DNA from: Akkermansiaceae bacterium
GTDB taxonomy: Bacteria; Verrucomicrobiota; Verrucomicrobiia; Verrucomicrobiales; Akkermansiaceae
Reading direction: 5' to 3'
DNA length: 64,000 bases
Assembly (NCBI GenBank): GCA_905182405.1
Contig: CAJJBQ010000001.1
Coordinates: 868,001-932,000, forward strand
The notes beneath the pieces are model-generated. The model saw only the letters and a program-made list of their open reading frames with translations. It was not told where the DNA came from and did not search any database. Position numbers and translations under genes: made by a program. Positions 1 to 8,958 of the stretch are shown here, in pieces. How positions within the stretch are numbered: the stretch's first letter is position 1; the number at the start of each line of letters is the position of its first letter.

Positions 1-2
1 AC

Positions 3-149
3 TGCCTGCCTGCCTATCGCGAAAAGGAGATCACGGAAGAAGTGCTTGAGCTTCATTCCGATACGATCTTCCAGCAGGCGGAGAACCGACTGCATGCTCA
101 GAAAGCGGTTTTGGCCCGGGTCGATCCCTATGACTTGTTGCGTTCATGA
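3..149 (+). CDS. C-terminal end of an unidentified protein (partial)
   Basis: An open frame enters from the left edge and ends at TGA 147-149; about 48 residues are visible. The tail is charged and helical-looking and ends in PYDLLRS. Its stop overlaps the start of the next gene (ATGA at 146-149), so the two are probably co-transcribed. GtrA-like proteins often follow glycosyltransferase or lipid-linked sugar genes, but nothing in this tail identifies a family. Confidence 0.6.
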   Translation, partial: CLPAYREKEITEEVLELHSDTIFQQAENRLHAQKAVLARVDPYDLLRS

Positions 150-643
150 TCGGTCGGGAGCTAGCAAGTGCCTGGCGCTTTTGTCGCGAAAATGGAATCA
201 AAAGAACTCTTTTGTACCGAGACACCCCCATTCTGATTCAGCTTGGGAAATATGGGATGTGCGGGGTCCTCTCGGTCATCGTTTTCCTAGTGGTCACGAC
301 GTTTGGGGAGTGGCTTTTTCCGTGCTCCTTTTCCGAGGATCTCCCGGAGCGTAATCGTGCGCTGAATAACATCCCACTGCATTTTGCGGCCTTCCTTCCT
401 TCGAATTTTGCGGCCTATGCGCTCAATCGCTGGCTCGTCTTTACTCCAGGAAAGCACAGCTTCGGAAAAGAAATCAGCCTCTTTACTTTAATTTCCTTCC
501 TCTCTTTCTCTCTAGGAGAACTGATTCCATTTTTCTTGGTTGATACTGTAGCGGTCAATAACACCGTCGCCCATCTGTCGTTCGTCATTTCCTCAGCAAT
601 GATCAATTTTCTCTGCCGAAAATTTCTCGTGTTTAAAAAATAG
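146..643 (+). CDS. GtrA-like integral membrane protein
   Basis: The 165-residue product has four hydrophobic segments (about 34-52, 74-90, 105-125, 138-155). It carries the layout of the GtrA/DPMS family: a first helix after a short basic N-terminus, the pair [13 protein letters not shown] in the middle, and a closing [12 protein letters not shown]. Known GtrA proteins move or support undecaprenyl- or dolichol-linked sugars in the inner membrane. The substrate here is unknown. The N-terminus (about 30 residues before the first helix) is longer than the minimal family. The ATG overlaps the previous stop by four bases, which supports this start and translational coupling. Confidence 0.75.
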   Translation: MIGRELASAWRFCRENGIKRTLLYRDTPILIQLGKYGMCGVLSVIVFLVVTTFGEWLFPCSFSEDLPERNRALNNIPLHFAAFLPSNFAAYALNRWLVFTPGKHSFGKEISLFTLISFLSFSLGELIPFFLVDTVAVNNTVAHLSFVISSAMINFLCRKFLVFKK

Positions 644-765
644 ATTGAGGGCTGCTAGTCTAAAGATGTATTATATATTTTATAAATTTTTTCACGGCCG
701 CAGTATTTTTTGCTTCAATCGCCAATACATCCGCGGTCAATCCTGAAGAAATCACCTTAGAAAAT

Positions 766-1107
766 GTGCGTTATGCCTATCTCAAGAGGGAGGGGGTTAA
801 CACTAAATCTTTGGAAGAGGAGAGGGCCAACCTTCCCAAGGATGCTCGGGCAGAAGACCTTTTTCCTGACAAAAGTCCGCTGCGGAATTCCACTTTATTT
901 CATCTCCGCTACTTGACGCATTTGGAACGAACTCTTCGGATGACGGTGATTGATCAAGAGACCCGCCGGGTGCAGCTCAAGAGCGAGTTATTTCCTTCTG
1001 GTGAGGGTCGTCGGATTGTGAAGATCTGGAAAGAATTGGAAACCGAGCGTTTTCTCCAGCTTACTCCACCACCGGTCGATAAAAAGGCGAAGGAGAAGGG
1101 GCGATGA
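766..1107 (+). CDS. N-terminal piece of a frame-disrupted vWA-like secreted protein
   Basis: The frame is open from 664 but has no ATG; GTG 766 is the first formal start. A better N-terminus lies in another frame at ATG 666 (MYYIFYKFF). If the T6 run at 687-692 had five Ts, it would join this frame and give a signal peptide ending near ANTSA, followed by the mature start VNPEEI. The visible part is charged and helical (LEEERANLPKDARAEDLF) and stops at TGA 1105-1107. Dropping one G from the G4 run at 1098-1101 would fuse it to the next ORF. I read 666-1861 as one gene with two single-base insertions; function unknown. Confidence 0.55.
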   Translation: MRYAYLKREGVNTKSLEEERANLPKDARAEDLFPDKSPLRNSTLFHLRYLTHLERTLRMTVIDQETRRVQLKSELFPSGEGRRIVKIWKELETERFLQLTPPPVDKKAKEKGR

Positions 1108-1126
1108 CGACTCTGCCGAAGCCGAA

Positions 1127-1861
1127 TTGAATGAGCGCTTCGCATCGCGCGCGAAGAGCTTGCTGAGAAAACTCGAGGTTAGCGAAGAGCGTCTCGATAC
1201 CGCCCTTTCGAGGGATCGACAGGATGAGCGGCTTATCGGTAAACTTGAAAAGGAGATTACGGTCTTTGAGGGGCAGGTTGAAGAGATGCGGCTTGCTTAC
1301 TTTGGTGACTCCTCAACGGATAGCTTCGAGCTTCCGTTTGAACCTGCTGGAGTTGCGCCTGCGGAGAAACTATTAACCGATGTTATCAAATCACGGGACG
1401 CCCTTCTGCGTGTTCTCCGGGGCGAAAAGCCCCTGAAACAAGAGAGAGAAAAGAAGAAGGCGAACATTGGCGAAATGTTCATCGAGAGTCAGAATTTGGG
1501 GGTCATTCTCGATTTTTCCAGCAGCATGACCAACTTTATCAAGCCACTGAAGGAGGAAATTACGAAGGAATTTAGCAGTCCTCACTATCGAGAAGTGCCG
1601 GGATGTCGCATGGATTGGTCGTCGATTCCCATCGGCGCGAAGCCCGATGGGAGCATGCTGGCGATGGAGGATCTCTTGATTGCTCTTAAGGCCGATACCA
1701 TTTTTTGGTTCTCTGATCTCAACGATGGAGAATCTCCTCAGGCCCTTGCTGGTTTGCAATGGCTGCTCGATACTTCGAACGCCAATTTCTACGTCAACTC
1801 GGTGGGAAAGGAACCGAGCCGGGGCTTGGAGCCACTCGTGACCGAGTTTCGTAAAAAGTAG
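1127..1861 (+). CDS. C-terminal piece of the same protein: coiled-coil plus vWA-like domain
   Basis: The frame is open well upstream of TTG 1127, and no ATG start with a ribosome site is visible, consistent with this being the second part of the gene beginning at 666. Residues 1-60 are a charged coiled coil. From about residue 125, LGVILDFSSSM matches strand 1 plus the DxSxS metal-site motif of von Willebrand factor A domains. A second core strand, DTIFWFSDLNDGESP (about 190-204), fits the later vWA acidic loop. vWA domains bind metal-dependent ligands, often outside the membrane. Similar vWA-like secreted proteins of unknown role are common in this phylum. Partner unknown. Confidence 0.6.
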   Translation: MNERFASRAKSLLRKLEVSEERLDTALSRDRQDERLIGKLEKEITVFEGQVEEMRLAYFGDSSTDSFELPFEPAGVAPAEKLLTDVIKSRDALLRVLRGEKPLKQEREKKKANIGEMFIESQNLGVILDFSSSMTNFIKPLKEEITKEFSSPHYREVPGCRMDWSSIPIGAKPDGSMLAMEDLLIALKADTIFWFSDLNDGESPQALAGLQWLLDTSNANFYVNSVGKEPSRGLEPLVTEFRKK

Positions 1862-1923
1862 CTGTTTGGCGTCTTTTCAAATTTGTTGAATAAAGCGGTT
1901 CAGCAGCGCACGCTTCTTCTCCC

Positions 1924-4071
1924 GTGGAAGTTCGTAAAATCAAAGACCGTCCTGGCCATCTCCTTTTTTGGTGGGTAGGCATCGCAATTGCCATCGTGCC
2001 CTATCTGGCGATGTTGATTCGTCCTGAATGGCGGGCGTGGTGGTTCCTTCCTCCGGGTCGGTTCGCGGACAACATTATGATTGTGGGTCGCCATTTTCTC
2101 ATCGGGGTAACCTTGGGCGGCTGGTTTTGGTTTTTGGTGAATCGCGTGAACCCGCTGCGGTCCGTGAAAGGATGGTGGAAGCAGGAAGTGCCGCTGAACT
2201 GGATTTGGTTCGTCTTGTCCTTCCTAATCTACGCCACTCACAACATTCTCCTCTTGTTTAACCTGCCCTTTGGTCCCGGAGAGCTCGTTTTTGCGGGTTT
2301 GGGTAGAGCGCTAACGGCATTGATCGTGTTGTCGCTGCTTTGGTTGTCGGCACACATTGCGAGTCTCGCTTCGCCAACCCGCTTTCGTTTTTTGCCTTGG
2401 GCTGCGATGGCGGTTTTTCCCGGGCTGCTTGCTGCCGATGCTCTGGGGATCCTTTTCTGGAAGAACTCTTTAAAATTCATCGTTAACAAGATTGATGAGG
2501 AAGGGAGTTTCGATCTCGCCGGCCAACTGGCTGCCGCCGGAATGACTCAAACATCGACCGGGATTCTGATCGGGGTTGCTCTCTTTGTCTTAATACTCTG
2601 TGGCCTTTGTTGGGGAGCGGCCAAGCTCTCGCAGTGGATTTCAGCGCGTCATTTTAGACCTCAGTTTGCGCTGTTTGTTCTCCTGCTGGCGTGGGTAGGG
2701 GTGGCCGCAGAGAAGGGAAGTGGTTTTGCGTGGAAATCGCGGAAGGCACTTCGAATGGAGCACAATAGTTATGATATCCATCTCACTCCGCTCAAGCCAG
2801 AGCCGGGCTTGATCTCCTTTTCGGCGGTGTGGAAAGATAAGAGGCGTCCGGAGATCGCTGGCACCTCTGAGCTTAGGCCAGATATCTATGTCATCATGAT
2901 TGAGAGCGTTCGTGCGGATGCTATTTCTCCCGAGCACGCGCCATTTTTGAGTTCCTTCAGGGATCAGGAATGCCAGCAACTGGGGAGGACTTGGGCTGCT
3001 TCAAATGCAACGCACTTTTCTTGGTATTCCTTTTTCAATGGTCAGCTTCCTCCCTTTTGGGGTGAAGCAGTTGATGTTGCCCGGGCTGGTGGCGAGTTGC
3101 CACCATCGCCTTTTATCGAGCTTCTGAAGAAGGCAAATTACCGCATGGAAGTACGGACGGTGTGCGACTTGGGATATAATGGGATGAGCTCCACCAATTT
3201 CGGAGTGCCCCATGTGATGGACTATCTTAAGGAAGCAGCTCACGGAAGTGAGTTCGATCAATTGACGATCCCCCAGCGGGAGATTGAGAACTTTGCGGAG
3301 ATTAAAGAGCATCTTCAGAATCAGCCAAAGGGCGGGAATTTTCATTTCATTGCCCTCGATTCTCCTCATTTCACCTATCTTTGGGATCCCAGTTTTGAGC
3401 CACCTTACGATCATTATGATGAGAGAGCGGCGTTTCATGCTTTTCCGAATGCCGATGACATTGTGCGGATTAAAAATCGTTATCTCAATTCGGTAGCATT
3501 CGTTGACTCGCAGATTGAGGAATTCATCCACACGATGAAAAAGCAGGGCCAATACGACGATTCGATCATCATCATCACCGGCGACCATGGAGAAGAATTT
3601 CATGAGAATGGCTCCTGGTTTCATTGCTCTTCGTTGGAAGCGGAGCAGACTTCGGTTCCTCTCATGATCAAGTGGCCTGAGGGAACGAACCTTCCTGAGC
3701 ATCAGAGTGCCTCGCACCTCGATGTCCTGCCATCGCTGTTGCATTATTTTGGTGAAGCGGATTCTTCTTATGCCAAGTTGCCGGGACGTCCTCTTCTGAA
3801 GATCAATCAGGAGGAGGGGACGCAGGTGACGATGACCTCGCTGTGCGGAATTACCGGAATTGCGATGGCATGGAGAAAGGGCGATTATTCCGCAACCTTC
3901 CGATGGAAGGCGCCGTGGTCGAATGACCTTCCAGGTTTCTTGCATCTCGATGATTTGGAAGGCCCGGAGGGGTCGTTGGATTTAACGACGAAGGAGGAAT
4001 GGGAAGCGGCGCTTTGGGAGTACTTCCCGGATGTGAAGGAGAGGCTGTTTGTGAATTTCGAGCGGAAGTAG
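1924..4071 (+). CDS. Membrane-anchored sulfatase / LTA synthase-like phosphotransferase
   Basis: The 715-residue protein has about six N-terminal membrane helices (residues 13-245) followed by an alkaline-phosphatase-superfamily domain. DIYVIMIESVRAD begins near residue 320 and supplies the first metal ligands. The likely nucleophile is Thr363 in SNATHF, and GDHGEEFHENG near 553 gives the second metal site. A Thr rather than the CxPSR motif of true sulfatases points to the LtaS/EptA type, which transfers phospho-groups to envelope lipids or glycans. The start is GTG 1924: the frame is closed by TAA at 1891-1893 and no ATG lies between. The exact donor and acceptor cannot be told. Confidence 0.8.
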   Translation: MEVRKIKDRPGHLLFWWVGIAIAIVPYLAMLIRPEWRAWWFLPPGRFADNIMIVGRHFLIGVTLGGWFWFLVNRVNPLRSVKGWWKQEVPLNWIWFVLSFLIYATHNILLLFNLPFGPGELVFAGLGRALTALIVLSLLWLSAHIASLASPTRFRFLPWAAMAVFPGLLAADALGILFWKNSLKFIVNKIDEEGSFDLAGQLAAAGMTQTSTGILIGVALFVLILCGLCWGAAKLSQWISARHFRPQFALFVLLLAWVGVAAEKGSGFAWKSRKALRMEHNSYDIHLTPLKPEPGLISFSAVWKDKRRPEIAGTSELRPDIYVIMIESVRADAISPEHAPFLSSFRDQECQQLGRTWAASNATHFSWYSFFNGQLPPFWGEAVDVARAGGELPPSPFIELLKKANYRMEVRTVCDLGYNGMSSTNFGVPHVMDYLKEAAHGSEFDQLTIPQREIENFAEIKEHLQNQPKGGNFHFIALDSPHFTYLWDPSFEPPYDHYDERAAFHAFPNADDIVRIKNRYLNSVAFVDSQIEEFIHTMKKQGQYDDSIIIITGDHGEEFHENGSWFHCSSLEAEQTSVPLMIKWPEGTNLPEHQSASHLDVLPSLLHYFGEADSSYAKLPGRPLLKINQEEGTQVTMTSLCGITGIAMAWRKGDYSATFRWKAPWSNDLPGFLHLDDLEGPEGSLDLTTKEEWEAALWEYFPDVKERLFVNFERK

Positions 4072-4090
4072 GTTTTTTGCGGAGTTTGTA

Positions 4091-4125
4091 ATTCCGCTCA
4101 ATCCCCTCGGGATTGAGCGGGGAAT
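4091..4125. terminator. Strong inverted repeat between convergent genes
   Basis: CCGCTCAATCCC (4094-4105) pairs perfectly with GGGATTGAGCGG (4109-4120) around a CTC loop, and the flanks ATTCC/GGAAT extend the stem past a two-base bulge. It lies between the stops of two converging genes. There is no T-run on either side, so it may stop transcription by another route or merely protect 3' ends. Confidence 0.5.
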
Positions 4126-4126
4126 C

Positions 4127-4885
4127 CTAACTGACGACGAACTCGACTTCGCCCCAGCGGGCGGGGAGGTGCATGTTGACGGCACCTTGCGGGCTCCAGA
4201 CCCAGTTATTTTCGGGATGGTCTTGTTCCTCGGGATTGAGGCTTTCGGCGATGGGGGTACCGTGGGGCGGGATGCGCACGTAGCGGCCATCGATGACTTC
4301 GTGGGGCCATTGCACACGGGAAAAGTTCACCTTCCAGAGGTCTCCCGGGGTGGGCGATGAAGGACGGTTTTTGTTGTATTTGCAGAGCTCCCTCCAAGGG
4401 AAGGCGACCTCGACGGACCAAGCTTCATCGAGGTCGTTGGAGTCGTTAATCGTTCCTTTGACGTGCACTGCTTTTTTGAGGCCGGGGAGGTTACAGCCCA
4501 GAACGGGAACTCCTCCTTCGCCGTAGGGTTTTGGGAGACTGAGTTCCCAAATGGTGCCAAGGGCATTGATTTCAAATTCGTAGTAGTTGAGCCCGTCGCA
4601 GTCAGGGTCGATGAATACTTCAAAGTCATTGTCTTCAAACATGACCGCGTTTTTCTTGGTAATCGTGCCCCAGACGTGAGGCTCTTCGAGCTCTGCTCCG
4701 ACGTAGAAGAACTCGTCGTCCCAAGCCATCTTCACACGGGTGCGGAAGTGGGGCTTCAATGAATCTTCTCCGGTGATGTCGACGAAGTCATCTGTCCAAG
4801 GAATTCCTTTCCACCCAGGGTCGGTGAGCGTACCATCGATCTTGATGGGGTGGTCGATTTTTTGACAGCGGTAGTGGCGCGGCAT
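4127..4885 (-). CDS. CBM9/DOMON-like carbohydrate-binding protein
   Basis: The 252-residue protein matches the family-9 carbohydrate-binding-like fold seen in many PVC and Bacteroidota proteins. IDHPIKIDGTLTDPGW opens the domain, VKMAWDDEFFYVGAELEEPHVWG follows in two strands, and DNDFEVFIDPDCDG (about 83-96) carries the acidic loop that usually binds calcium or ligand. No signal peptide is seen, so the protein may be cytoplasmic or start further upstream. It begins four bases after the stop of the upstream esterase gene (4890-7166) and is probably translated with it, which suggests a shared polymeric substrate. Binding specificity is unknown. Confidence 0.75.
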   Translation of the reverse strand: MPRHYRCQKIDHPIKIDGTLTDPGWKGIPWTDDFVDITGEDSLKPHFRTRVKMAWDDEFFYVGAELEEPHVWGTITKKNAVMFEDNDFEVFIDPDCDGLNYYEFEINALGTIWELSLPKPYGEGGVPVLGCNLPGLKKAVHVKGTINDSNDLDEAWSVEVAFPWRELCKYNKNRPSSPTPGDLWKVNFSRVQWPHEVIDGRYVRIPPHGTPIAESLNPEEQDHPENNWVWSPQGAVNMHLPARWGEVEFVVS

Positions 4886-4889
4886 TCTT

Positions 4890-7166
4890 TTAAAAAGTGA
4901 GTTCTATAACTGCGGTGGCTGCTGAGCTGGGGTCGAGGCGCTGATTGAGTGAGTCCCAGATGGCTTGAACCTTTCGGGCAGTTTTCCCCTGAAATTTTTG
5001 GATGCCGTTGACCTTAATCATTATTTCTTGATCGAGGTTGATGAGTTCATCGCTCAGGCGGAGGTTTAGTTTCTTGAGTCCCTTGGTTTTGATCTCGATC
5101 ATTTGGCCTTTAATTTTCGTAATCACGCTTTGGCCTTTTTTGGCGGTGCCTTCGGGGACTGAGAGCCAGTAAAAGCGATCGTGGGTGCGTCCGCTCTGGT
5201 GCCAGACAATTCTCTTGGGCCAGGGGTTCCGGATGTGCTTTGCCATCCATGGGAGCGCGGCGCGATCCTTGCGGTCCATCCAGTGACCAAGGCCTTTGTA
5301 TATGGTAACTTGATGATCGTATCCCGAAGGGTCACCTTTTCGAAGCCCGTTGAGTTTTTTGTCCCACTGAACGGCGATCTTATTTCGGTCATAGGCGGCG
5401 TCATTTTCGCCCATGAAGATCATGAAGGGGAGGTTTCGAAGTCCAAGGGGATTGGCGTCATTGGGGTGGCCGGCCATCATGGCGGCAGCGGCGAAGCGAT
5501 CGGCCATGCGAGGGGCGAGTTGGTAAACGCCATCGCCTCCTGCGGAGTAGCCCATGAGATAGATTTTGTTCGGATTGACTCCGCGAAGGGCGACCATGTT
5601 GTCGATGAGTCGAGCGAAGAGGGCATCGATGTGTCCTTCGTGCCAAAGGTTCCAGGTGTTGCTCGGGGCCCGAGGTGCCACGACGATTCCTTCGGCAGGT
5701 TCGTAGAGGCGGATTTGATTTTGCCATTGCTGGTCGTTGACTCGTGCGGGCGCGCCTCCACCTCCGTGCATCGAGATCCAGAGTGATCGACCGTCGGCGG
5801 GTTGCTTGCCGAACTGGCGCTCGAGATACTTCATCTCTTTTCCGGCGGCTTTGATGACTTTGGCTTCGAGTTCTTTCTTACGGTTTTCGAGGGATTCGGC
5901 TTCAAGGGCTTTCGTGATGAGGGAGAGTGCTTCGGTGGCTTCCTTTTTGGAAAGGTCGTTTTCAGGAATGGAGAGATGGCGTTCTTCAGGAAGGAGGTCG
6001 AGCCAGGCGGCGACGGGTGACTCGGACTGATTGAGCTGATTCCAAGAGAGATCGATGGTGGATTCGGACGCCTTGGTTACTTCAATATGGGCACTTCGCT
6101 TTTCTCCTTCGAATTCGACTTGTAAGGTTGCTGAGGCACCGGAGGAGAGCTTGATTTGAGCCATGTCATTGAGGTCGGCGGTGCCGGCCTTGGTGGTGAC
6201 TTTTTGCTCGCCATGAGAAATGGTGGCGATGATTCTCTTGCCCTCTTTTTTGTCCCAAAGACGAATATTCACGATGCTGGTGGCCGTTTTTTTCTGAGCC
6301 TTGGCGTAGCGGTGAGTGACGTTGACGGAGGCGACGTTCCTATTCTTTAAATCCCAGACCATGGGGAAGTGAGTGCCGGATTTTTTCCAGGAAGTGGCCC
6401 AGATCGCGTGTTTCCAATCATCGGCAATGGCCTTTGAGGCATCGCCGGTGAACCAGGCCTTGTTGAGCCCATTTTTGTTGAATTCATCGGCGCCAGTGAA
6501 GTGCCATTGGCCTTCATCGTAGATTTCGATCCAAGTGTGGTTTCCTCGCTTGTTGGCCCAAAGCGCTGTGCCAGCGACGCGAGCGGGGACGCCGACCGAG
6601 CGGCAGGCATCGACTAAAATGATCGAGAGTCCGGTGCAGGTGGCCATGCCGAGTTTTTGAGATTCGGAGGGGCTTTGGTTGGGGGCTTTGCGTCCGGTGT
6701 TGTAGTGGACGTTGATGAGCTTAAAGAACTCGCGGTTGATTGCCTGGGCAGCCTGAGTGGCGGAGTTGGAATCTTTGACGATCACGGAGCATTTGGAGTG
6801 AAAATCCTTTCGCCAAGGCTCGCGGGTTTCATCGAGCGAGGCGTAGGGGAGGACGTCATTGAAGAAGACCTTTTCGGGGAGATTTTTGGCCCATGGGAAT
6901 TGCTCGCGTGCCTTGAGCGCGAGACTGAGGTTCTCGAGGAGGAAGTCTTTTTTGAGGGACTGGAGATCACTCACCGGCATTCCTTCAACCAGAAAAGCCG
7001 CGGATTTTTTACCGAAGGGGCCGTGCTTGGCAGTGGCCTCTTTCACAAAGCCCTCGATGTTAGAACGATTGTTCCCGGCTGCCTCTAGCTGGGATTCAAG
7101 GGCGGGTTGGGCAAAAGAGAGGGCGACACACGAAAGGAGAGCTACCCCAATTGCTAAAATTTTCAT
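4890..7166 (-). CDS. Secreted transglutaminase-like plus alpha/beta-hydrolase fusion
   Basis: After a signal peptide (1-19, ending SFAQ) the 758-residue protein holds two enzymes. A transglutaminase-like core has Cys177 (MATCTGL), His210 (GNHTW) and Asp near 227. An esterase of the PHB-depolymerase/LpqC kind follows, with an oxyanion stretch SMHGGGGAP (465-473), nucleophile Ser541 in GYSAGG, Asp near 589 (GENDAAY) and His627 (GLGHW). A beta-rich linker lies between them. Both triads look intact. Secretion is predicted; substrates might be protein or esterified polysaccharide. The CBM9-like gene follows after four bases. A 45-bp palindrome sits directly before the start codon. Confidence 0.8.
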   Translation of the reverse strand: MKILAIGVALLSCVALSFAQPALESQLEAAGNNRSNIEGFVKEATAKHGPFGKKSAAFLVEGMPVSDLQSLKKDFLLENLSLALKAREQFPWAKNLPEKVFFNDVLPYASLDETREPWRKDFHSKCSVIVKDSNSATQAAQAINREFFKLINVHYNTGRKAPNQSPSESQKLGMATCTGLSIILVDACRSVGVPARVAGTALWANKRGNHTWIEIYDEGQWHFTGADEFNKNGLNKAWFTGDASKAIADDWKHAIWATSWKKSGTHFPMVWDLKNRNVASVNVTHRYAKAQKKTATSIVNIRLWDKKEGKRIIATISHGEQKVTTKAGTADLNDMAQIKLSSGASATLQVEFEGEKRSAHIEVTKASESTIDLSWNQLNQSESPVAAWLDLLPEERHLSIPENDLSKKEATEALSLITKALEAESLENRKKELEAKVIKAAGKEMKYLERQFGKQPADGRSLWISMHGGGGAPARVNDQQWQNQIRLYEPAEGIVVAPRAPSNTWNLWHEGHIDALFARLIDNMVALRGVNPNKIYLMGYSAGGDGVYQLAPRMADRFAAAAMMAGHPNDANPLGLRNLPFMIFMGENDAAYDRNKIAVQWDKKLNGLRKGDPSGYDHQVTIYKGLGHWMDRKDRAALPWMAKHIRNPWPKRIVWHQSGRTHDRFYWLSVPEGTAKKGQSVITKIKGQMIEIKTKGLKKLNLRLSDELINLDQEIMIKVNGIQKFQGKTARKVQAIWDSLNQRLDPSSAATAVIELTF

Positions 7167-7211
7167 AGTGAGAACCTAGCTGACGAAGTTCGTCAGGCAA
7201 GGATTCTCACT
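7167..7211. repeat. 45-bp nested palindrome upstream of the esterase gene
   Basis: AGTGAGAA (7167-7174) pairs with TTCTCACT (7204-7211). Inside it CCT pairs with AGG, and CTGACGAA (7180-7187) pairs with TTCGTCAG (7189-7196) around one G. The element abuts the ATG of the minus-strand gene, so it would form the very end of its leader RNA. It could be an operator, a translation-control hairpin or a REP-like element. Confidence 0.6.
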
Positions 7212-7225
7212 GAGAGTATGCGGTT

Positions 7226-7561
7226 CTATTCGACGATATGCACCTGGAAGAAGAGCGTCGATTGGGCGAAGGTCTCATCGAGTGTGATACTCGTCGAAAG
7301 GCCTTGTGATGCGATGCTGTCGTCTGATTCGAACCAGCTTCCATCTGCCGGTTTTAATGGTGAAGGGAAAATCAGGCTCTTGGTCGCTGAGACAGAATCG
7401 GAAGAAGAGGGTGCGAGAACTATTCTCGGTGATACCATGGGTTTCAAGGAAGCGACCGGTAAGATCATCTCCAGCATCGTGATTTCGGAAAAGGTGGGCT
7501 TTATTGACCTTCTGGAGCTTAAAACCCATGCCGAACTGACCTGGGATGAGGTCGCTGGCAT
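7226..7561 (-). CDS. Doubtful minus-strand ORF, possibly a relic secreted-protein tail
   Basis: The translated C-terminus (about residues 62-111, ending TLFFQVHIVE) resembles the last domain of many Verrucomicrobial secreted proteins, which often close with a strand such as RFFRV. The N-terminal half looks random, overlapping frames on both strands are equally open, and no start signal is visible. It may be the degenerate end of a lost gene. The plus-strand ORF over the same bases (7218-7589) is no better supported. Confidence 0.25.
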   Translation of the reverse strand: MPATSSQVSSAWVLSSRRSIKPTFSEITMLEMILPVASLKPMVSPRIVLAPSSSDSVSATKSLIFPSPLKPADGSWFESDDSIASQGLSTSITLDETFAQSTLFFQVHIVE

Positions 7562-7585
7562 CGAGGCCGGATTTCATGAAATCTC

Positions 7586-8935
7586 CTAGCGGCTACCGGA
7601 TCGGCGGGTGTTGGTGCCGCGGCGACTTCCGCCTCCTGAGGGTCGTCGATTTTCTCCACCGCTACCGCCACCGCGGTTGCCGTCGCGACTTCCACTTCTA
7701 CGATTTTGGCCACCGCCTCCTCCGCGACGACCACCACCACCGCCACGGGAGACTTTGGGTCTGGGAACGCGTGCGCCGAGGGCCGCTTCGGGAAGGGGGA
7801 TGCCCGGCTCGTGACCGGCGAGGACCCGGCGCTCGATGAGGCGGCCGATGAGCTTTTCGATATCGACTAAAAGATGAAGTTCTTCCGCGGCGACGAGCGA
7901 GATAGCCTGCCCACTTGATCCTGCACGGCCGGTGCGGCCGATGCGGTGGATGTAGTCCTCGGGGACTTCCGGGAGATCGAAGTTGACCACCTGCGGGAGC
8001 TGGTCGATGTCGATTCCACGTGCCGCGATATCGGTCGCGACAAGGACGCGGATTTTTCCTGCCTTGAAGTCGGCGAGCGCGCGGGTGCGGGCATTTTGGC
8101 TTTTATTTCCGTGGATGGGAGCGGCACCGATGCCTTTTTTCTCAAGGAAGGTCGCGAGCTTATTCGCTCCATGTTTGGTGCGGGAAAAGACGAGGACTTG
8201 GCGCCAGTTTTCACCCTCGATAAGATCGGCGAGGGCGTAGGCCTTATCGGTCTTATTAACGGGGCAGATCCACTGTGTCACCGTCTCGGCGGTGGTATTG
8301 CGCGGGCTCACCGAGATTTCGGTCGGGTCGTTGATGAGACCTTTTGCGAGTTGACGGATGTCTTTTGAAAAGGTGGCCGAGAACATCAGGTTCTGTCGCT
8401 TTCGGGGAAGGGCTGCGATGATTTTTTTGATGTCGTGGATGAAGCCCATGTCGAGCATGCGATCGGCTTCATCGAGAATGAGGACTTCGAGTCGCTTGAA
8501 GTCGATGGCACCTTGTTGGTAGAGATCCAAAAGGCGACCCGGGGTGGCGATGAGGATGTCGACGCCACGGCGGATTTTATTGATCTGCGGGTTGGCACCG
8601 ACTCCGCCGAAAACAACGGTGGAAGTGAGTTGGAGGTGCTTGCCGTAGGTCGCGACGCTTTCGGCGACCTGTGCGGCGAGCTCGCGCGTGGGAGTGAGCA
8701 CAAGGGCGCGAGCTTCGCGATTGCGTGCAGGTTTTCCGCTCGCAAGGCGATGCAGAAGTGGAAGCGTGAAGCCGGCGGTTTTTCCGGTTCCGGTCTGGGC
8801 CGCTGCCATGACATCGCCGCCGGCCATGACCGCGGGGATGGCTTGGGCTTGGATCGGAGTCGGGGTGTCGTAGCCGGCATCGATGACGGCTTTCAGGATG
8901 AGTGGGTCAAGACCCAGGGTATCGAATTTTTCCAT
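7586..8935 (-). CDS. rhlE: DEAD-box RNA helicase, RhlE-like
   Basis: All core superfamily-2 motifs are present in 449 residues: Q motif near Gln29, Walker A AQTGTGKT (46-53), PTRELA (82-87), DEAD (155-158), SAT (186-188), ARGID and HRIGRTGR (about 331-338). From about residue 396 the tail is low-complexity and rich in Arg and Gly ([13 protein letters not shown]), typical of RNA-binding helicase tails. RhlE-type enzymes unwind short RNA duplexes during ribosome assembly and cold adaptation. The ATG at 8935 is preceded by a hairpin that pairs a perfect Shine-Dalgarno sequence, suggesting control of translation. The paralogue name rhlE is by resemblance of length and tail. Confidence 0.9.
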   Translation of the reverse strand: MEKFDTLGLDPLILKAVIDAGYDTPTPIQAQAIPAVMAGGDVMAAAQTGTGKTAGFTLPLLHRLASGKPARNREARALVLTPTRELAAQVAESVATYGKHLQLTSTVVFGGVGANPQINKIRRGVDILIATPGRLLDLYQQGAIDFKRLEVLILDEADRMLDMGFIHDIKKIIAALPRKRQNLMFSATFSKDIRQLAKGLINDPTEISVSPRNTTAETVTQWICPVNKTDKAYALADLIEGENWRQVLVFSRTKHGANKLATFLEKKGIGAAPIHGNKSQNARTRALADFKAGKIRVLVATDIAARGIDIDQLPQVVNFDLPEVPEDYIHRIGRTGRAGSSGQAISLVAAEELHLLVDIEKLIGRLIERRVLAGHEPGIPLPEAALGARVPRPKVSRGGGGGRRGGGGGQNRRSGSRDGNRGGGSGGENRRPSGGGSRRGTNTRRSGSR

Positions 8936-8937
8936 AG

Positions 8938-8958
8938 AGGAGGTTTGCTGACCTCCTT
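8938..8958 (-). promoter_or_regulatory. Shine-Dalgarno/anti-SD hairpin in the helicase leader
   Basis: Read on the minus strand, the leader is AAGGAGGT-CAGCAA-ACCTCCT-CT-ATG. The first block is a perfect ribosome-binding site, and the second is its exact complement placed between it and the start codon. The SD is 15 bases from ATG, too far for normal use when unfolded. The hairpin would hide the SD and could melt with temperature or helicase activity. Confidence 0.55.

Noticed and set aside
3001..3945. Open frame of 314 codons antisense to the membrane sulfatase gene
   Set aside because: No domain, no start signal; the plus strand carries a clear catalytic domain there.
7218..7589. Plus-strand ORF of 123 codons after the esterase gene
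   Set aside because: No similarity or start signal; the minus-strand reading over the same bases is slightly more protein-like, and neither is convincing.
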